A DNA stretch of 64,000 nucleotides from Clostridia bacterium (GCA_017550625.1 JAFZOL010000018.1:41254-105253), one strand, 5' to 3'; shown: positions 33,595-42,717, counted from the first letter of the stretch. A program made the numbers and translations. Notes: generated from the sequence alone by a model not told the origin.

Positions 33595-34689
33595 TCAATC
33601 ATTCGAGGTCAGATAGCCCTCTTTGCACAGGAGCTCAGCGAGCAGCACAGCGCCGCCGGCGGCCCCGCGCAGGGTATTGTGCGACAGACAAACGAATTTA
33701 TAATCGTATTGGGTATCCTCGCGCAGACGGCCGACGGAGATCGCCATGCCGCCCTCGAGCTCACGTTGGAGCTTCGTCTGCGGAAGATTATCCTCGGTGA
33801 AATAGTGCAAAAACTGTTTCGGCGCGCTCGGCAGTTCATAGATCTGAGGCTTGCCTTTGAACGACTGCCAGACGGACAGGATCTCGTCCTTCGTCGGCTT
33901 GTTGCGAAAACGCACGAAAACCGCGGCCATATGGCCGTCGGACACGGGCACGCGCAGGCACTGCGCCGTGAACCGCGGCGACGTCGCAGGCACGATCTCG
34001 CCGTTTTCGATCTTGCCCCAGATCTTGAGCGGCTCGATCTCACTCTTTTCTTCCTCGCCGCCGATAAAGGGGATCACGTTGTCGACCATCTCGGGCCATC
34101 TCTCAAAGGTCTTGCCGGCGCCCGAGATCGCCTGATAGGTGCACACGAGCACGTCCTGGACGCCGTATTCTTTGTCGAGGGGATAGAGGGCCGGCACGTA
34201 GCTCTGCAGCGAGCAGTTCGATTTGACAGCGACGAAGCCTTTTTTGGTGCCGAGGCGTTTGCGCTGCGCTTCAATGATCGAGATATGGTCGCTGTTGAGC
34301 TCCGGGATCACCATCGGCACGTCTGGCGTGTGACGGTGGGCGCTGTTGTTGGACACAACGGGGCACTCGGCCTTCGCGTAGGCGTCCTCAAGGGCGCGGA
34401 TCTCGGCCTTCGGCATATCCACGGCGCAGAACACGAAGTCCACGCGCTTCACGATCTCGTCCATATCATTTACGGCGTCGAAAACGGGCATTTCGGCGAT
34501 CCGGTCGAGAAGGGGAGAAGTCATCACCCATCTGCCGTTCAGCGCTTCACGGTAGGTTTTTCCGGCGGATCTGGCGCTTGCCGCGAGCACCGTGAGCTCG
34601 AACCACGGATGCTCCTGCAATAACGTGATAAAACGCTGTCCGACCATGCCCGTGGCGCCGATGACGCCGACCTTCAACTTCTTTTCCAT
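33595..34689 (-). CDS. asd: Aspartate-semialdehyde dehydrogenase (archaeal/fungal-type)
   Basis: A 364-residue NADPH-dependent enzyme. GATGMVGQRFI at the N-terminus and the active-site Cys in KSNCSLQSY identify it; the HPWFEL segment and overall length point to the archaeal/fungal-type branch rather than the short bacterial one. The ATG at 34689 is preceded by GAGG at 8 nt; the upstream frame extends through the promoter and is not used. It is the first gene of the asd-dapA operon, which yields the dapA substrate directly. Confidence 0.93.
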   Translation of the reverse strand: MEKKLKVGVIGATGMVGQRFITLLQEHPWFELTVLAASARSAGKTYREALNGRWVMTSPLLDRIAEMPVFDAVNDMDEIVKRVDFVFCAVDMPKAEIRALEDAYAKAECPVVSNNSAHRHTPDVPMVIPELNSDHISIIEAQRKRLGTKKGFVAVKSNCSLQSYVPALYPLDKEYGVQDVLVCTYQAISGAGKTFERWPEMVDNVIPFIGGEEEKSEIEPLKIWGKIENGEIVPATSPRFTAQCLRVPVSDGHMAAVFVRFRNKPTKDEILSVWQSFKGKPQIYELPSAPKQFLHYFTEDNLPQTKLQRELEGGMAISVGRLREDTQYDYKFVCLSHNTLRGAAGGAVLLAELLCKEGYLTSND

Positions 34690-34769
34690 TTGGATCACCT
34701 CAAAATTATTGTATTCAAATGCTGGCGAAATGCTTGCGTATTTTTCGCTTTTATGATATATTGATAAAG

Positions 34770-34798
34770 ATTTTAGCAAATAATTCTTTTTTCGTCAA
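34770..34798 (-). promoter_or_regulatory. Promoter of asd-dapA
   Basis: On the minus strand TTGACG (34793-34798) and TAAAAT (34770-34775) are separated by 17 bp. About 80 nt of AT-rich leader follow, too short for a lysine riboswitch. Confidence 0.7.
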
Positions 34799-34825
34799 TG
34801 TTTTTTCGGCAATTCGGGTGAATAT

Positions 34826-35860
34826 ATGAAAAAAAGCGATTTCTATTTCGATCTGCCGCAGGAGCTTATTGCGCAGGAACCCTGCGACCGGCGCGATCAC
34901 TCGCGTCTTCTCGTGATCGGCAAACATTCAGGCAAGCTCGAGCACAAGCATTTTTATGATATCGTCGACTATCTGACGCCCGGCGACTGTCTCGTGCTCA
35001 ACAATTCCCGCGTGCTGCCCGCGCGCATTTACGGGATCAAAGAAAACACCGGCGCGAAGGTCGAGTTTCTGCTTCTCAACAACAGGGGAGACGACGTGTG
35101 GGAATGCATCGCCGGCCCCGGCAAACGCGCGAAAGAGGGGAGTCTTTTCACGTTCGGCGAGAGCGTTCTGCGCGGCGAGGTGCTCGAGGTGCTCGACAAC
35201 GGCAACCGGCTCGTCAAATTCCGTTATGAAGGCATTTTTCTCGAGCGGCTCAACGAGATCGGCGAGATGCCGCTGCCGCATTACATCACGCACGAGCTCA
35301 AGGATAAAGAGCGGTACCAGACGGTATACGCAAAGCCCGAAGGCTCTGCAGCCGCGCCGACTGCCGGCCTGCATTATACCCCCGAGCTTTTGCAGCAGAT
35401 CCGCGACAAGGGCGTGAAGATCGCCTATATCACGCTGCATGTCGGCATCGGCACGTTCCGCCCCGTGAAGGCCGAAAACATCGAAGACCACACGATGCAC
35501 TACGAGAATTACACGATCTCGCAGGAGGCGGCCGATCTCATCAATGAAACAAAGGCCGCAGGAGGCAAGATCATCTGCACCGGCACAACCTGCTGCCGCA
35601 CGCTCGAATCCGCCGCCGACGAAAACGGGTTCGTGAAGCCCACAAGCTCAGCCACGAACATCTTTATCTATCCCGGTTACAAGTTCAGGATCATGGACGA
35701 GCTCATCACGAATTTCCATCTGCCCGAGAGCACGCTCATCATGCTCATTTCCGCGTTCGCGGGCAGGAAAAACGTGCTGCACGCCTACGACGAGGCGATC
35801 AAAAACCGCTACCGCTTCTTCTCGTTCGGCGACGCCTGCTTCTTTACCGATAAAATCTGA
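34826..35860 (+). CDS. queA: S-adenosylmethionine:tRNA ribosyltransferase-isomerase
   Basis: A 344-residue enzyme that adds the epoxycyclopentane ring of epoxyqueuosine to preQ1-modified tRNA using the ribosyl group of [15 protein letters not shown] at the N-terminus, [11 protein letters not shown], and [10 protein letters not shown] are family signatures. A weak SD (GGTG) precedes the ATG. It is followed 30 nt later by tgt, the preceding step in queuosine synthesis; preQ1 synthesis genes are not in this window, so salvage or another locus must supply preQ1. Confidence 0.95.
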   Translation: MKKSDFYFDLPQELIAQEPCDRRDHSRLLVIGKHSGKLEHKHFYDIVDYLTPGDCLVLNNSRVLPARIYGIKENTGAKVEFLLLNNRGDDVWECIAGPGKRAKEGSLFTFGESVLRGEVLEVLDNGNRLVKFRYEGIFLERLNEIGEMPLPHYITHELKDKERYQTVYAKPEGSAAAPTAGLHYTPELLQQIRDKGVKIAYITLHVGIGTFRPVKAENIEDHTMHYENYTISQEAADLINETKAAGGKIICTGTTCCRTLESAADENGFVKPTSSATNIFIYPGYKFRIMDELITNFHLPESTLIMLISAFAGRKNVLHAYDEAIKNRYRFFSFGDACFFTDKI

Positions 35861-35890
35861 CGCCTTTTCGCACTTGCGAACGGAGGGACC

Positions 35891-37027
35891 ATGTATAAAC
35901 TGATCAAAAAAGCTGGGAACGCCCGTTTGGGGGAATTCGAGACCGTTCACGGCACCGTGAAAACGCCTGGTTTCATGAACGTTGCAACCGTCGCCGCGAT
36001 CAAGGGCGGTCTTGATGCCGAGGACCTTCGCACGATTAACACGCAGGTGATGCTGTGCAACACCTATCATCTGCACGTGCGCACCGGCGACGAGACGATC
36101 AAAGAACTCGGCGGCCTGCACGCTTTTACAGGCTGGAACGGCCCGATTTTGACCGATTCCGGCGGGTTTCAGGTGTTTTCGCTCGCGAAGCTCAGGCGTA
36201 TCAAAGAAGAGGGCGTCACGTTCAATTCGCACATCGACGGCAGGCACATTTTCATGGGGCCGGAGGAGAGCATGCGCATCCAGTCGAACCTCGGGTCCAC
36301 GATCGCGATGGCGTTCGACGAGTGTGTCGAGAACCCCGCCGAATACGTTTACGCCAAGCAGTCGTGCGAGCGCACCACGCGCTGGCTCATCCGCTGCAAG
36401 GAAGAGCACGAGCGCCTGAACGCCCTGAGCGGCACGGTGAACCCGCATCAGCTGCTGTTCGGCATCAACCAGGGCTGCACCTACGACGATCTGCGCGTAA
36501 AGCATATGGAAGAGATCGCGAAGCTCGAGCTCGACGGCTACGCGATCGGCGGCCTTGCCGTCGGCGAGCCGACAGAAGAGATGTACCGCGTCATTTCCGT
36601 TGTTGAGCCGTATATGCCGGCCGATAAGATCCGCTATCTGATGGGCGTGGGCACGCCCGGCAACATCCTTGAAGCCGTGAAAAGGGGAGTGGACCTGTTC
36701 GACTGCGTGATGCCGTCGCGCAACGCGCGTCACGGGCACCTGTTCACCTTCGGCGGCGTGATAAACATCAACAACGCGAAATACGAAAAGGACCTCAGAC
36801 CCATCGAAGAGGGCTGCGATTGCCCCGTGTGCAGGCAGCATTCGAGAGCCTATATCCGTCACCTTGTGAAAGCGAAAGAGGTGCTCGCGCTGCGCCTTTG
36901 CGTGATGCACAACCTCTATTTCTATAATACGCTGATGGCCCGCATCCGCGACGCGATCGCGAATGGCACGTTCGACGCGTTTTATAACGATTATATCGGC
37001 GTGCTCGACGAAAGAGCGTCCGACTGA
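35891..37027 (+). CDS. tgt: tRNA-guanine transglycosylase
   Basis: A 378-residue enzyme swapping G34 for preQ1 in GUN-anticodon tRNAs. The catalytic Asp regions are TDSGGFQVFS and DCVMPSRNARHG. The zinc site is CDCPVC with a later Cys/His pair (CxxCxxC..H). GGAGGG precedes the ATG. It follows queA and precedes yajC, a common order in Firmicutes. Confidence 0.95.
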   Translation: MYKLIKKAGNARLGEFETVHGTVKTPGFMNVATVAAIKGGLDAEDLRTINTQVMLCNTYHLHVRTGDETIKELGGLHAFTGWNGPILTDSGGFQVFSLAKLRRIKEEGVTFNSHIDGRHIFMGPEESMRIQSNLGSTIAMAFDECVENPAEYVYAKQSCERTTRWLIRCKEEHERLNALSGTVNPHQLLFGINQGCTYDDLRVKHMEEIAKLELDGYAIGGLAVGEPTEEMYRVISVVEPYMPADKIRYLMGVGTPGNILEAVKRGVDLFDCVMPSRNARHGHLFTFGGVININNAKYEKDLRPIEEGCDCPVCRQHSRAYIRHLVKAKEVLALRLCVMHNLYFYNTLMARIRDAIANGTFDAFYNDYIGVLDERASD

Positions 37028-37045
37028 GTTTTTATAAAATAATAC

Positions 37046-37074
37046 TTGCATTTTCCGGCGGGGATATGTATAAT
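37046..37074 (+). promoter_or_regulatory. Promoter of yajC
   Basis: TTGCAT at 37046-37051 and TATAAT at 37069-37074 are separated by 17 bp, 28 nt before the yajC start. Confidence 0.75.
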
Positions 37075-37102
37075 AGGACTATCATTGTTTTGGAGGATAA
37101 CT

Positions 37103-37564
37103 ATGTTACTGAATTTTTTGTGCATGACCGCGGGCACCGGAACGACGACCGACGCCGGCACGAGCGCGTGCGGCGGCAGCGGCGGAGGCGGCATCTGGTG
37201 GATGCTGATCATTTTCGGTCTGATGTTCGGCGTGATGTATCTCACGAGCATCCGTCCGCAGAAGAAGAGACAGCAGGAAGAGCAGAAGCTGCGTGACTCG
37301 GTGCAGATCGGCGACGATATCACCACAATCGGCGGCATCAACGGGCGCATCGTAACCGTGAAAGAGGATTCCATCGTGATCGAAACGGGCGCCGACAAGA
37401 CCCGCATGAAGCTCATGCGCTGGGCGATCCAGACCAACAATACCGCTTCCGAGCGTCTCGCGCAGGAAAAGGCCGCTCTCGACGCCGCGAAGGCGCAGGA
37501 GAAAGAAGAGAAAAAGGCCTCGAAGCGCAGAAGCAAAAAGAGCGATATCGACGAAACCGAATAA
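37103..37564 (+). CDS. yajC: Preprotein translocase accessory subunit YajC
   Basis: A 153-residue protein with one membrane segment at about 30-48 after a Gly/Thr-rich leader, then the YajC core (IRPQKKRQQEEQ, GDDITTIGGINGRIV) and a long Lys/Glu/Ala-rich tail of about 45 residues. YajC associates with SecDF. GGAGG lies 7 nt before the ATG at 37103; the longer in-frame reading starts inside the promoter. The charged tail is longer than in many homologues. Confidence 0.93.
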   Translation: MLLNFLCMTAGTGTTTDAGTSACGGSGGGGIWWMLIIFGLMFGVMYLTSIRPQKKRQQEEQKLRDSVQIGDDITTIGGINGRIVTVKEDSIVIETGADKTRMKLMRWAIQTNNTASERLAQEKAALDAAKAQEKEEKKASKRRSKKSDIDETE

Positions 37565-37582
37565 TCGTTTTGTTCATGAAAG

Positions 37583-37609
37583 AAAACCGGTCGCTTGATC
37601 GGTTTTTTT
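37583..37609 (+). terminator. Terminator after yajC
   Basis: A 10-bp stem with one wobble pair (AAAACCGGTC 37583-37592, GATCGGTTTT 37597-37606) and a GCTT loop is followed by a T-run. Confidence 0.8.
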
Positions 37610-37666
37610 CATATCCCGGCGGGCCCGTTCATACGTATTACCAAGAAACGAAAAGGGGATTCCGAA

Positions 37667-38056
37667 ATGCGTATGAAAAAGAACGGGACGGATATCAAAG
37701 AACGCTTTATCCTGCTGCTGTTCGCGATCGCTGTCGGTTTAGCGCTTACAATGGGCGTTTTGTGCGCGGGCGCGTGGGCGGTCACGAAATACGACGTCAA
37801 CGAAACGTGGTATTTATGGATCCTCGCCGGTGCGGTGTGTATCGGCGGGATTGCAGCATCTCTGGTGTTTACGTTCAAAACGAGGCTGAAGGGGATCGCT
37901 GCTGGCGCGATATCCTCGGGCGTGCACGCGGTACTCGCTTTTCTGATCTGCCTGATCGTGAACGGCGGCGCCGTATCCGGCAGGCTCATCGGGATCTGCG
38001 TTGTTTCGCTGTTGCTCGGTACCGTGACAGGGATCGTCGTAAGAAACGTCAGATAA
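37667..38056 (+). CDS. Small four-helix membrane protein (TIGR04086/YrzE-like)
   Basis: A 129-residue protein with four hydrophobic segments (about 17-38, 49-67, 77-96 and 104-124). Size, topology and position just downstream of yajC match the TIGR04086 membrane family of Firmicutes, whose role is unknown to me. AAAAGGGGA lies upstream of the ATG at 37667; the next codon but one is also ATG. Family assignment is tentative. Confidence 0.75.
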   Translation: MRMKKNGTDIKERFILLLFAIAVGLALTMGVLCAGAWAVTKYDVNETWYLWILAGAVCIGGIAASLVFTFKTRLKGIAAGAISSGVHAVLAFLICLIVNGGAVSGRLIGICVVSLLLGTVTGIVVRNVR

Positions 38057-38064
38057 GCAGCGGA

Positions 38065-38628
38065 ATGAAAAGGATATTGTATTATAAAAAAGCCGCATCA
38101 CGGCAGGACAGGTTTTCGGATCGATCAAAGGGGAGCGGGGGCACCGTTTTGCTGATGACTTCCTATCTATGCGGCGCGCTCATCGGCTCGTTCGTTTGCG
38201 AAAATAACATTCTAAACGTGTGGGCAGGCAAAGGATGGTCCGAAAGCGCGCGTTTTATCGTTTGCGGAATTCTATGCGTGATCGCGGTGTTTTTCCTGTC
38301 CGTGAGCCCTTTCGGCGGCATCTTTCTGCCGTTCATCCCTTCTGTTATCGCGTTTCAGGCTGCTTTTACCTTTACAAAATTACTGACAATAGAAGGATAC
38401 TCCGGCATTACGCTGTTTTTGAAAAAGAAGTTCTTTCCATATTTGCTTATATCCGCGGCGATCTATTTTTACGTTCATATCGGCCTTTCACACAGCGCCG
38501 AATGGACGGGCATTCTGACGGGAAAAAACAGGGAAGTGCCCTCCTTCAAACAGTTTTTGCTCACGACCGGCGTCGCGCTTGTCGTCGTTTCTGTTGCCGG
38601 AGCGTTGTATTGTGCCTTAAATGTATAA
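38065..38628 (+). CDS. Predicted membrane protein, possibly SpoIIM-like
   Basis: A 187-residue protein with about five hydrophobic segments starting near residue 27. The layout resembles SpoIIM-type proteins, which take part in engulfment during sporulation, but I see no decisive motif. The ATG at 38065 lies 8 nt after the previous stop with AGCGG upstream. The long open frame extending to 37570 overlaps the previous gene out of frame and is rejected. Function unknown. Confidence 0.65.
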   Translation: MKRILYYKKAASRQDRFSDRSKGSGGTVLLMTSYLCGALIGSFVCENNILNVWAGKGWSESARFIVCGILCVIAVFFLSVSPFGGIFLPFIPSVIAFQAAFTFTKLLTIEGYSGITLFLKKKFFPYLLISAAIYFYVHIGLSHSAEWTGILTGKNREVPSFKQFLLTTGVALVVVSVAGALYCALNV

Positions 38629-38643
38629 ATATACTAAGTATAC

Positions 38644-38690
38644 AAAATGCTCCCGACGGGATTTTCCGATCCGCAGCCGGGAGCATTTTT
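38644..38690. terminator. Bidirectional terminator
   Basis: AAAATGCTCCCG (38644-38655) pairs with CGGGAGCATTTT (38678-38689) across a 22-nt loop that itself can pair weakly. It separates the membrane-protein gene from the convergent recombinase gene. Confidence 0.8.
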
Positions 38691-38701
38691 CATGCGTTTT
38701 C

Positions 38702-39691
38702 TTATTCCGCCTTGAAGTCCGCGAGCGGGTTCGCGTCAACGGCGTCCTTGAGTTTTTTGTCTACGATGTGCGTATAGATCTGCGTGGTGTTCAGGTTCTC
38801 GTGCCCGAGGATCTCTTTGAGTTCCAACAGATCGACCTGCCCGGTCTGGTACATCAGGGTAGCGGCGGTGTGCCTCAGCTTGTGCACGGAATAGCCGAGG
38901 CCGCCGAGCTCGGCACGGTCGAGATACTTCTTGACGAGATGCTGTACGGTCTCTTTGCTGATCCGCTGCTTGCGGTCGGAGAGGAACAGGGCATAGCGGT
39001 CCTTGACGCCGTCCTTGGGCCGCACGCGCATATAGGCGTTGAGCGCAGCCACGCAGGCGTGGTTCAGATACACCGTGCGCTCTTTGTTGCCCTTGCCGGT
39101 GACCACCATCGTGGCGGTGTCTTCGGTCACGCGGATCTTATTATAATCCATTGAAACGAGCTCCGAAAGCCGCATGCCGCAGTTAAGGAAAAACGTGAGG
39201 ATGCAGTAGTCGCGCTCCTTGTGCGGGCCGTCCACGCTGCGCAGAAGCCGCTGCGCCTGTTCTACGGTGAGATATTTCGGCAGGCTCTTTTTGAGCTTAG
39301 GCGAATCGAGGTTGACCATGGGGTTATCGTCGATCACGCCCTGCATTTTTAAGTATTTGAAAAACGCGCGGATGCACGATACTTTTCTCGCGCGCGTGCG
39401 CTCCTGATTCTGCCTGTCGGTGCGGCAGTAGGAGAGAAAGGCGTAGGCGTCCTGCAGGGTCACACTTTTGAAGAACGACGCGTCAAGGGACGTGACGTCC
39501 GTGTTTTCGATCACCTCGGGATCTGAAACGTTCAGCCCAGCGCGTTCACAGGATAAATACTTTAAGAACAGCCTGAGATCAAGCGTGTATTCGTTGATCG
39601 TGTTGTCCGATTTGTTTTTGATCGTGGACTGATAGTTGAGATAGTCCTGCACGATCTTCGGCACGTCGTGATAATAGTTTTTGTTCAGCAT
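38702..39691 (-). CDS. Tyrosine recombinase, XerC/XerD-like
   Basis: A 329-residue recombinase. The SAM-like N-terminal domain is followed by the catalytic domain with Arg in GMRLSEL, HKLRHTAAT, the LGHEN box and the nucleophilic tyrosine in IYTH. Such proteins resolve chromosome dimers or move integrative elements. No attachment-site repeats, excisionase or cargo genes are nearby, which favours a housekeeping Xer role. The ATG at 39691 has AAGG 10 nt upstream; the earlier ATG at 39700 is only 1 nt from that SD. XerC and XerD cannot be told apart from sequence alone here. Confidence 0.9.
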   Translation of the reverse strand: MLNKNYYHDVPKIVQDYLNYQSTIKNKSDNTINEYTLDLRLFLKYLSCERAGLNVSDPEVIENTDVTSLDASFFKSVTLQDAYAFLSYCRTDRQNQERTRARKVSCIRAFFKYLKMQGVIDDNPMVNLDSPKLKKSLPKYLTVEQAQRLLRSVDGPHKERDYCILTFFLNCGMRLSELVSMDYNKIRVTEDTATMVVTGKGNKERTVYLNHACVAALNAYMRVRPKDGVKDRYALFLSDRKQRISKETVQHLVKKYLDRAELGGLGYSVHKLRHTAATLMYQTGQVDLLELKEILGHENLNTTQIYTHIVDKKLKDAVDANPLADFKAE

Positions 39692-39820
39692 GGCAATCAT
39701 ACCTTATAAGGGCTCCGGCGGCGGGAAAGTGCAGCGGGAGAGGCCCCTTTGAAAATAGATAAGATTACACAAAATAAATATTTTGCGTACTTTAGGGGAG
39801 CAAAAACAGGCAAAACCAGC

Positions 39821-39931
39821 TTATTTTGCCTTTTTGGCGTATTTGCGGACCATCACGGCGATAAAACCGCCGATGATCACCAGCATGACGTTTGCTCTGA
39901 AATACGCTGCGCGTCTGATCTCTTTTTTCAT
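39821..39931 (-). CDS. 36-residue single-span membrane protein
   Basis: A short ORF (ATG at 39931, TAA ending at 39821) preceded by AAAGGAAT 6 nt upstream. The product has a basic N-terminus (MKKEIRRAAYF), one hydrophobic span at about residues 14-28 and a lysine-rich C-terminus. It sits between the radA stop and the recombinase gene on the same strand. I do not recognise a family. The good SD, single-helix design and clean intergenic position support a real gene. Confidence 0.6.
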   Translation of the reverse strand: MKKEIRRAAYFRANVMLVIIGGFIAVMVRKYAKKAK

Positions 39932-40039
39932 ACCGAGATTCCTTTCTTTTCGTTTCGTTGTTTCTGTTTACAGTATGTATCTTATATATTGTATCGTTTT
40001 GTTTTATTGCAAACGATGATTCCTTATAAACGACCGGCG

Positions 40040-41413
40040 CTATTTGGTCGCTTCTTCATACGCGCGCCTGATATTGGTCACGCCAACGATCACGATCTGT
40101 GATTTGAGCGACGGATCGATCTCGTCGAGATTCCTGCGCGGTATGATGCATTTCTTCATGCCGAGCCTCAGCGCTTCGCGTACGCGCATTTCCGCGAATC
40201 CGACCGACCTAATTTCCCCGGCAAGGCCGATCTCGCCGAACGCGATGCAGTCGTCCCTGAGGTTTTCATTCTTCAAACTGGAAATAATTGACAATACTGC
40301 CGGCAGGTCCGAGGCCGTTTCATCGATTTTCAAGCCGCCCGCCACGTTGACATAAATGTCAGATGTTCCCATAAAGTATCCGGCGCGCTTTTCGAGCACG
40401 GCGATCAGCATCGCAACGCGGTTATAATCGAAGCCGTTGGCGGTGCGTCTTGGGTTGCCAAAATTCGTCTGACAAACGAGGCCCTGCACCTCGGCAAGGA
40501 TCGGTCGGCTCCCCTCCATCACGCACGCGATGCACGAACCCGGCACGTTCACGGGCTTGCCTTCGATCAGTGCTTTTGAGGGATTCGGGACTTCCATCAG
40601 GCCTTTATCCTTCATTTCAAACACGCCGATCTCGTTCGTGGAGCCGAAACGGTTCTTCACGGCGCGCAGGATCCGGTAAGACAGGTTCTTTTCGCCCTCG
40701 AAATATAATACGCAGTCCACGATGTGCTCAAGCACCTTCGGACCGGCGATGTTGCCGTCCTTATTGACGTGACCGACGAGGATGATCGGGATGTTCAGGC
40801 TTTTCGACAGGCGCATGAACACGTTCGCGCATTCGCGCACCTGCGCAACGCTGCCGGGCAGCGAATTCATACCTTCGATCGACATGGTCTGGATCGAATC
40901 CACGATCACGATGCCGGGCTTTTCGGCGCGGATGTATTCGGCAACGCCCTCGGCGTCCGTTTTGCACAGCACGAGCAGGTTTTCGGTTGAAACACCGAGC
41001 CGCGCGGCGCGCATTTTGAGCTGGTGCGGCGATTCTTCGCCCGACACATATAAAATGGTGTTGTTCTTTCCGAGGAACTCCGTTGTCTGCAAAAGGATCG
41101 TCGACTTCCCTATTCCCGGGTCGCCTGACAATAACACGAGCGACCCTTTGACGAGCCCGCCGCCGAGCACGCGGTTGAGTTCATTTGAACCCGTGTCGTA
41201 ACGGTGCTCCTGATGCTCGCCGATCTCGTTGAGACGCACAGCCTTGAAATCGCCGTCAGAGTGATATGAACCTTTCGCCTGCTTTTCGGCCGGCCGTTCG
41301 ATTTCTTCGTTCAGCGTGTTCCATTCGCCGCACGACGGGCATTGCCCGTTCCACTTCGGTGAAACGTAGCCGCATTCGGAGCAGACATACACGGTTTTGA
41401 GTTTCGTTGCCAT
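40040..41413 (-). CDS. radA: DNA repair protein RadA
   Basis: A 457-residue RecA-like branch-migration ATPase. A C4 zinc finger (Cys11, Cys14, Cys25, Cys28) is followed by Walker A GDPGIGKS, the diagnostic KNRFG motif (VKNRFGSTNE) and a Lon-protease-like C-terminal domain. It acts in recombinational repair of stalled forks. Its first base overlaps the last base of the cwlD stop, so the two are co-transcribed. Confidence 0.95.
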   Translation of the reverse strand: MATKLKTVYVCSECGYVSPKWNGQCPSCGEWNTLNEEIERPAEKQAKGSYHSDGDFKAVRLNEIGEHQEHRYDTGSNELNRVLGGGLVKGSLVLLSGDPGIGKSTILLQTTEFLGKNNTILYVSGEESPHQLKMRAARLGVSTENLLVLCKTDAEGVAEYIRAEKPGIVIVDSIQTMSIEGMNSLPGSVAQVRECANVFMRLSKSLNIPIILVGHVNKDGNIAGPKVLEHIVDCVLYFEGEKNLSYRILRAVKNRFGSTNEIGVFEMKDKGLMEVPNPSKALIEGKPVNVPGSCIACVMEGSRPILAEVQGLVCQTNFGNPRRTANGFDYNRVAMLIAVLEKRAGYFMGTSDIYVNVAGGLKIDETASDLPAVLSIISSLKNENLRDDCIAFGEIGLAGEIRSVGFAEMRVREALRLGMKKCIIPRRNLDEIDPSLKSQIVIVGVTNIRRAYEEATK

Positions 41414-42135
41414 TACACGTTCTCCCGTAATGAGTAATAATCGAGCACGCCGCGGCAGATGAAATACGCGAGCGCGGAATCATAGTTCGGGCTTTTCAAA
41501 AGCGAAAGTTCCCGTTCGTTTGAAAGAAAGCCGCATTCCACCATCACCGACGGGCGTTTCGCACGATAAAGCAGATAGATGCCGTCGTTCGAGGGCTTCA
41601 CTTCCCTGCCGTTTTCGGGCTGCGTGCCGCGGGTCACCGACGCGCGAAGAAGCGTTGCGAGGCGCAGAGAATCGGCGTCGTCCGGGGCGTAAAACACCTG
41701 CGCGCCCCAATACTTTTCGACCTCGTACATGTTCTGGTGGATGCTCAGAAGGACCGAGCCGGGCGTTTCGTTGACAAGCGCGTATCGCGCGAGGATATCG
41801 GATCGCTTGCGCTCGCGGATCGTATCCAATTCCTTATCGGCAAGGTCGTGATCACCGTCGCGCGTCATCACGTAAGGGACGCCGAACAGTCTGAAAAAAG
41901 CTGCGACGTCTTTCGCGATAACAAGGTTCACGTCCTTTTCCTGCGTGCCGTCCTTCGCGACCGCACCGCCGTCTTCACCGCCGTGTCCCGCGTCGAGCAC
42001 CACGGCGCCGGGAATGCGCTTCTCGGGAGTCATCACCGAAGAGACCGGGATTACCGGATCGTTGATCCTTTGAAGACACAAAGAAAACAGAACGAGCGCA
42101 AGAATAAGCAGGATGAGTCCGAAATACCGTTTCAT
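41413..42135 (-). CDS. cwlD: N-acetylmuramoyl-L-alanine amidase CwlD
   Basis: A 240-residue Amidase_3 enzyme with an N-terminal signal anchor (residues 5-22). The zinc ligands lie in LDAGHGGEDGG, the His of SIHQN and the catalytic Glu in VMVECGFLSN. Size and order match CwlD, which trims peptides to make muramic-lactam in spore cortex. GGAGGG precedes the ATG, but that SD can pair with an upstream TGCCCTC (see the hairpin at 42141-42171). Sigma-K is encoded about 4 kb away, so sporulation use is plausible. Confidence 0.88.
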   Translation of the reverse strand: MKRYFGLILLILALVLFSLCLQRINDPVIPVSSVMTPEKRIPGAVVLDAGHGGEDGGAVAKDGTQEKDVNLVIAKDVAAFFRLFGVPYVMTRDGDHDLADKELDTIRERKRSDILARYALVNETPGSVLLSIHQNMYEVEKYWGAQVFYAPDDADSLRLATLLRASVTRGTQPENGREVKPSNDGIYLLYRAKRPSVMVECGFLSNERELSLLKSPNYDSALAYFICRGVLDYYSLRENV

Positions 42136-42140
42136 GAGAA

Positions 42141-42171
42141 TGCCCTCCGATCATTCAATCTTATGAGGGCA
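42141..42171 (-). promoter_or_regulatory. Hairpin that could hide the cwlD ribosome-binding site
   Basis: On the minus strand TGCCCTC (42165-42171) and GAGGGCA (42141-42147) form a perfect 7-bp stem. The downstream arm contains the cwlD SD. The loop is 17 nt. Whether it forms in the mRNA is unknown. Confidence 0.4.
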
Positions 42172-42180
42172 AACGCCGGT

Positions 42181-42717
42181 TTATTTGAAGAGCCTGCGAA
42201 CTTTCTTTCTGAGCCTGTTCACGTACAGCGCTTGCAGCTTGCCGAGCAGAAAATCGTAAACGAGCATCATCACGTCCATCATCAGGATGAACACGACAAC
42301 GTACACCCAGCCGTGCTCGAGCAGGTCTTCGTAGGAGACGCCGAGCACGTAAAGGCACAGCAAAAACGCCAATACCATCGAGCAGTTAACCACGAGGAGC
42401 TTGAGCAGCAGACGCAGGACGAAGGGTTTTACATGCGTCTCGATCACGTCCCGCACGATCGGATAGAGCCCGAACAGCGTCAGATAGAAGACAGCGGCCT
42501 CTTTATCAGCTATAAGGAACAGCGACAGCAGCCCAACGGCGGCGTATTCGCCGAGCGCCCAGCCGCGCCCCGCTTCGACCTGGATCACAAGGATAAACAG
42601 CCCCGCGAACGCCGGCGCGGCGTAGACCATGAGAGGAGAAATATAGGTCAGAAGCATAATGCTGACCGATAAGGCGGCAAGCACGCCGCCGAGCGCCGAA
42701 GCGGAGCTTTCTCTCAT
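42181..42717 (-). CDS. Predicted membrane protein with about five helices
   Basis: A 178-residue hydrophobic protein with segments at about 10-42, 57-72, 76-90, 105-125 and 138-157, then a basic tail ending KKVRRLFK. I do not recognise a firm family; the layout recalls small ECF-type or DUF2232-like proteins. AAGGAG lies 10 nt before the ATG. It is the first gene of a run with cwlD and radA. Confidence 0.7.
   Translation of the reverse strand: MRESSASALGGVLAALSVSIMLLTYISPLMVYAAPAFAGLFILVIQVEAGRGWALGEYAAVGLLSLFLIADKEAAVFYLTLFGLYPIVRDVIETHVKPFVLRLLLKLLVVNCSMVLAFLLCLYVLGVSYEDLLEHGWVYVVVFILMMDVMMLVYDFLLGKLQALYVNRLRKKVRRLFK

Noticed and set aside
34690..34825. Lysine riboswitch before asd-dapA
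   Set aside because: The leader after the predicted -10 is only about 80 nt, AT-rich and without the conserved helices.
37570..38064. Upstream part of a 352-residue plus-strand frame
   Set aside because: It overlaps the four-helix protein out of frame and looks unlike a protein; only the part from 38065 has membrane segments.
38702..39691. Integrative element marked by the tyrosine recombinase
   Set aside because: No flanking direct repeats, excisionase, cargo genes or tRNA target were seen nearby; a housekeeping Xer role fits better.
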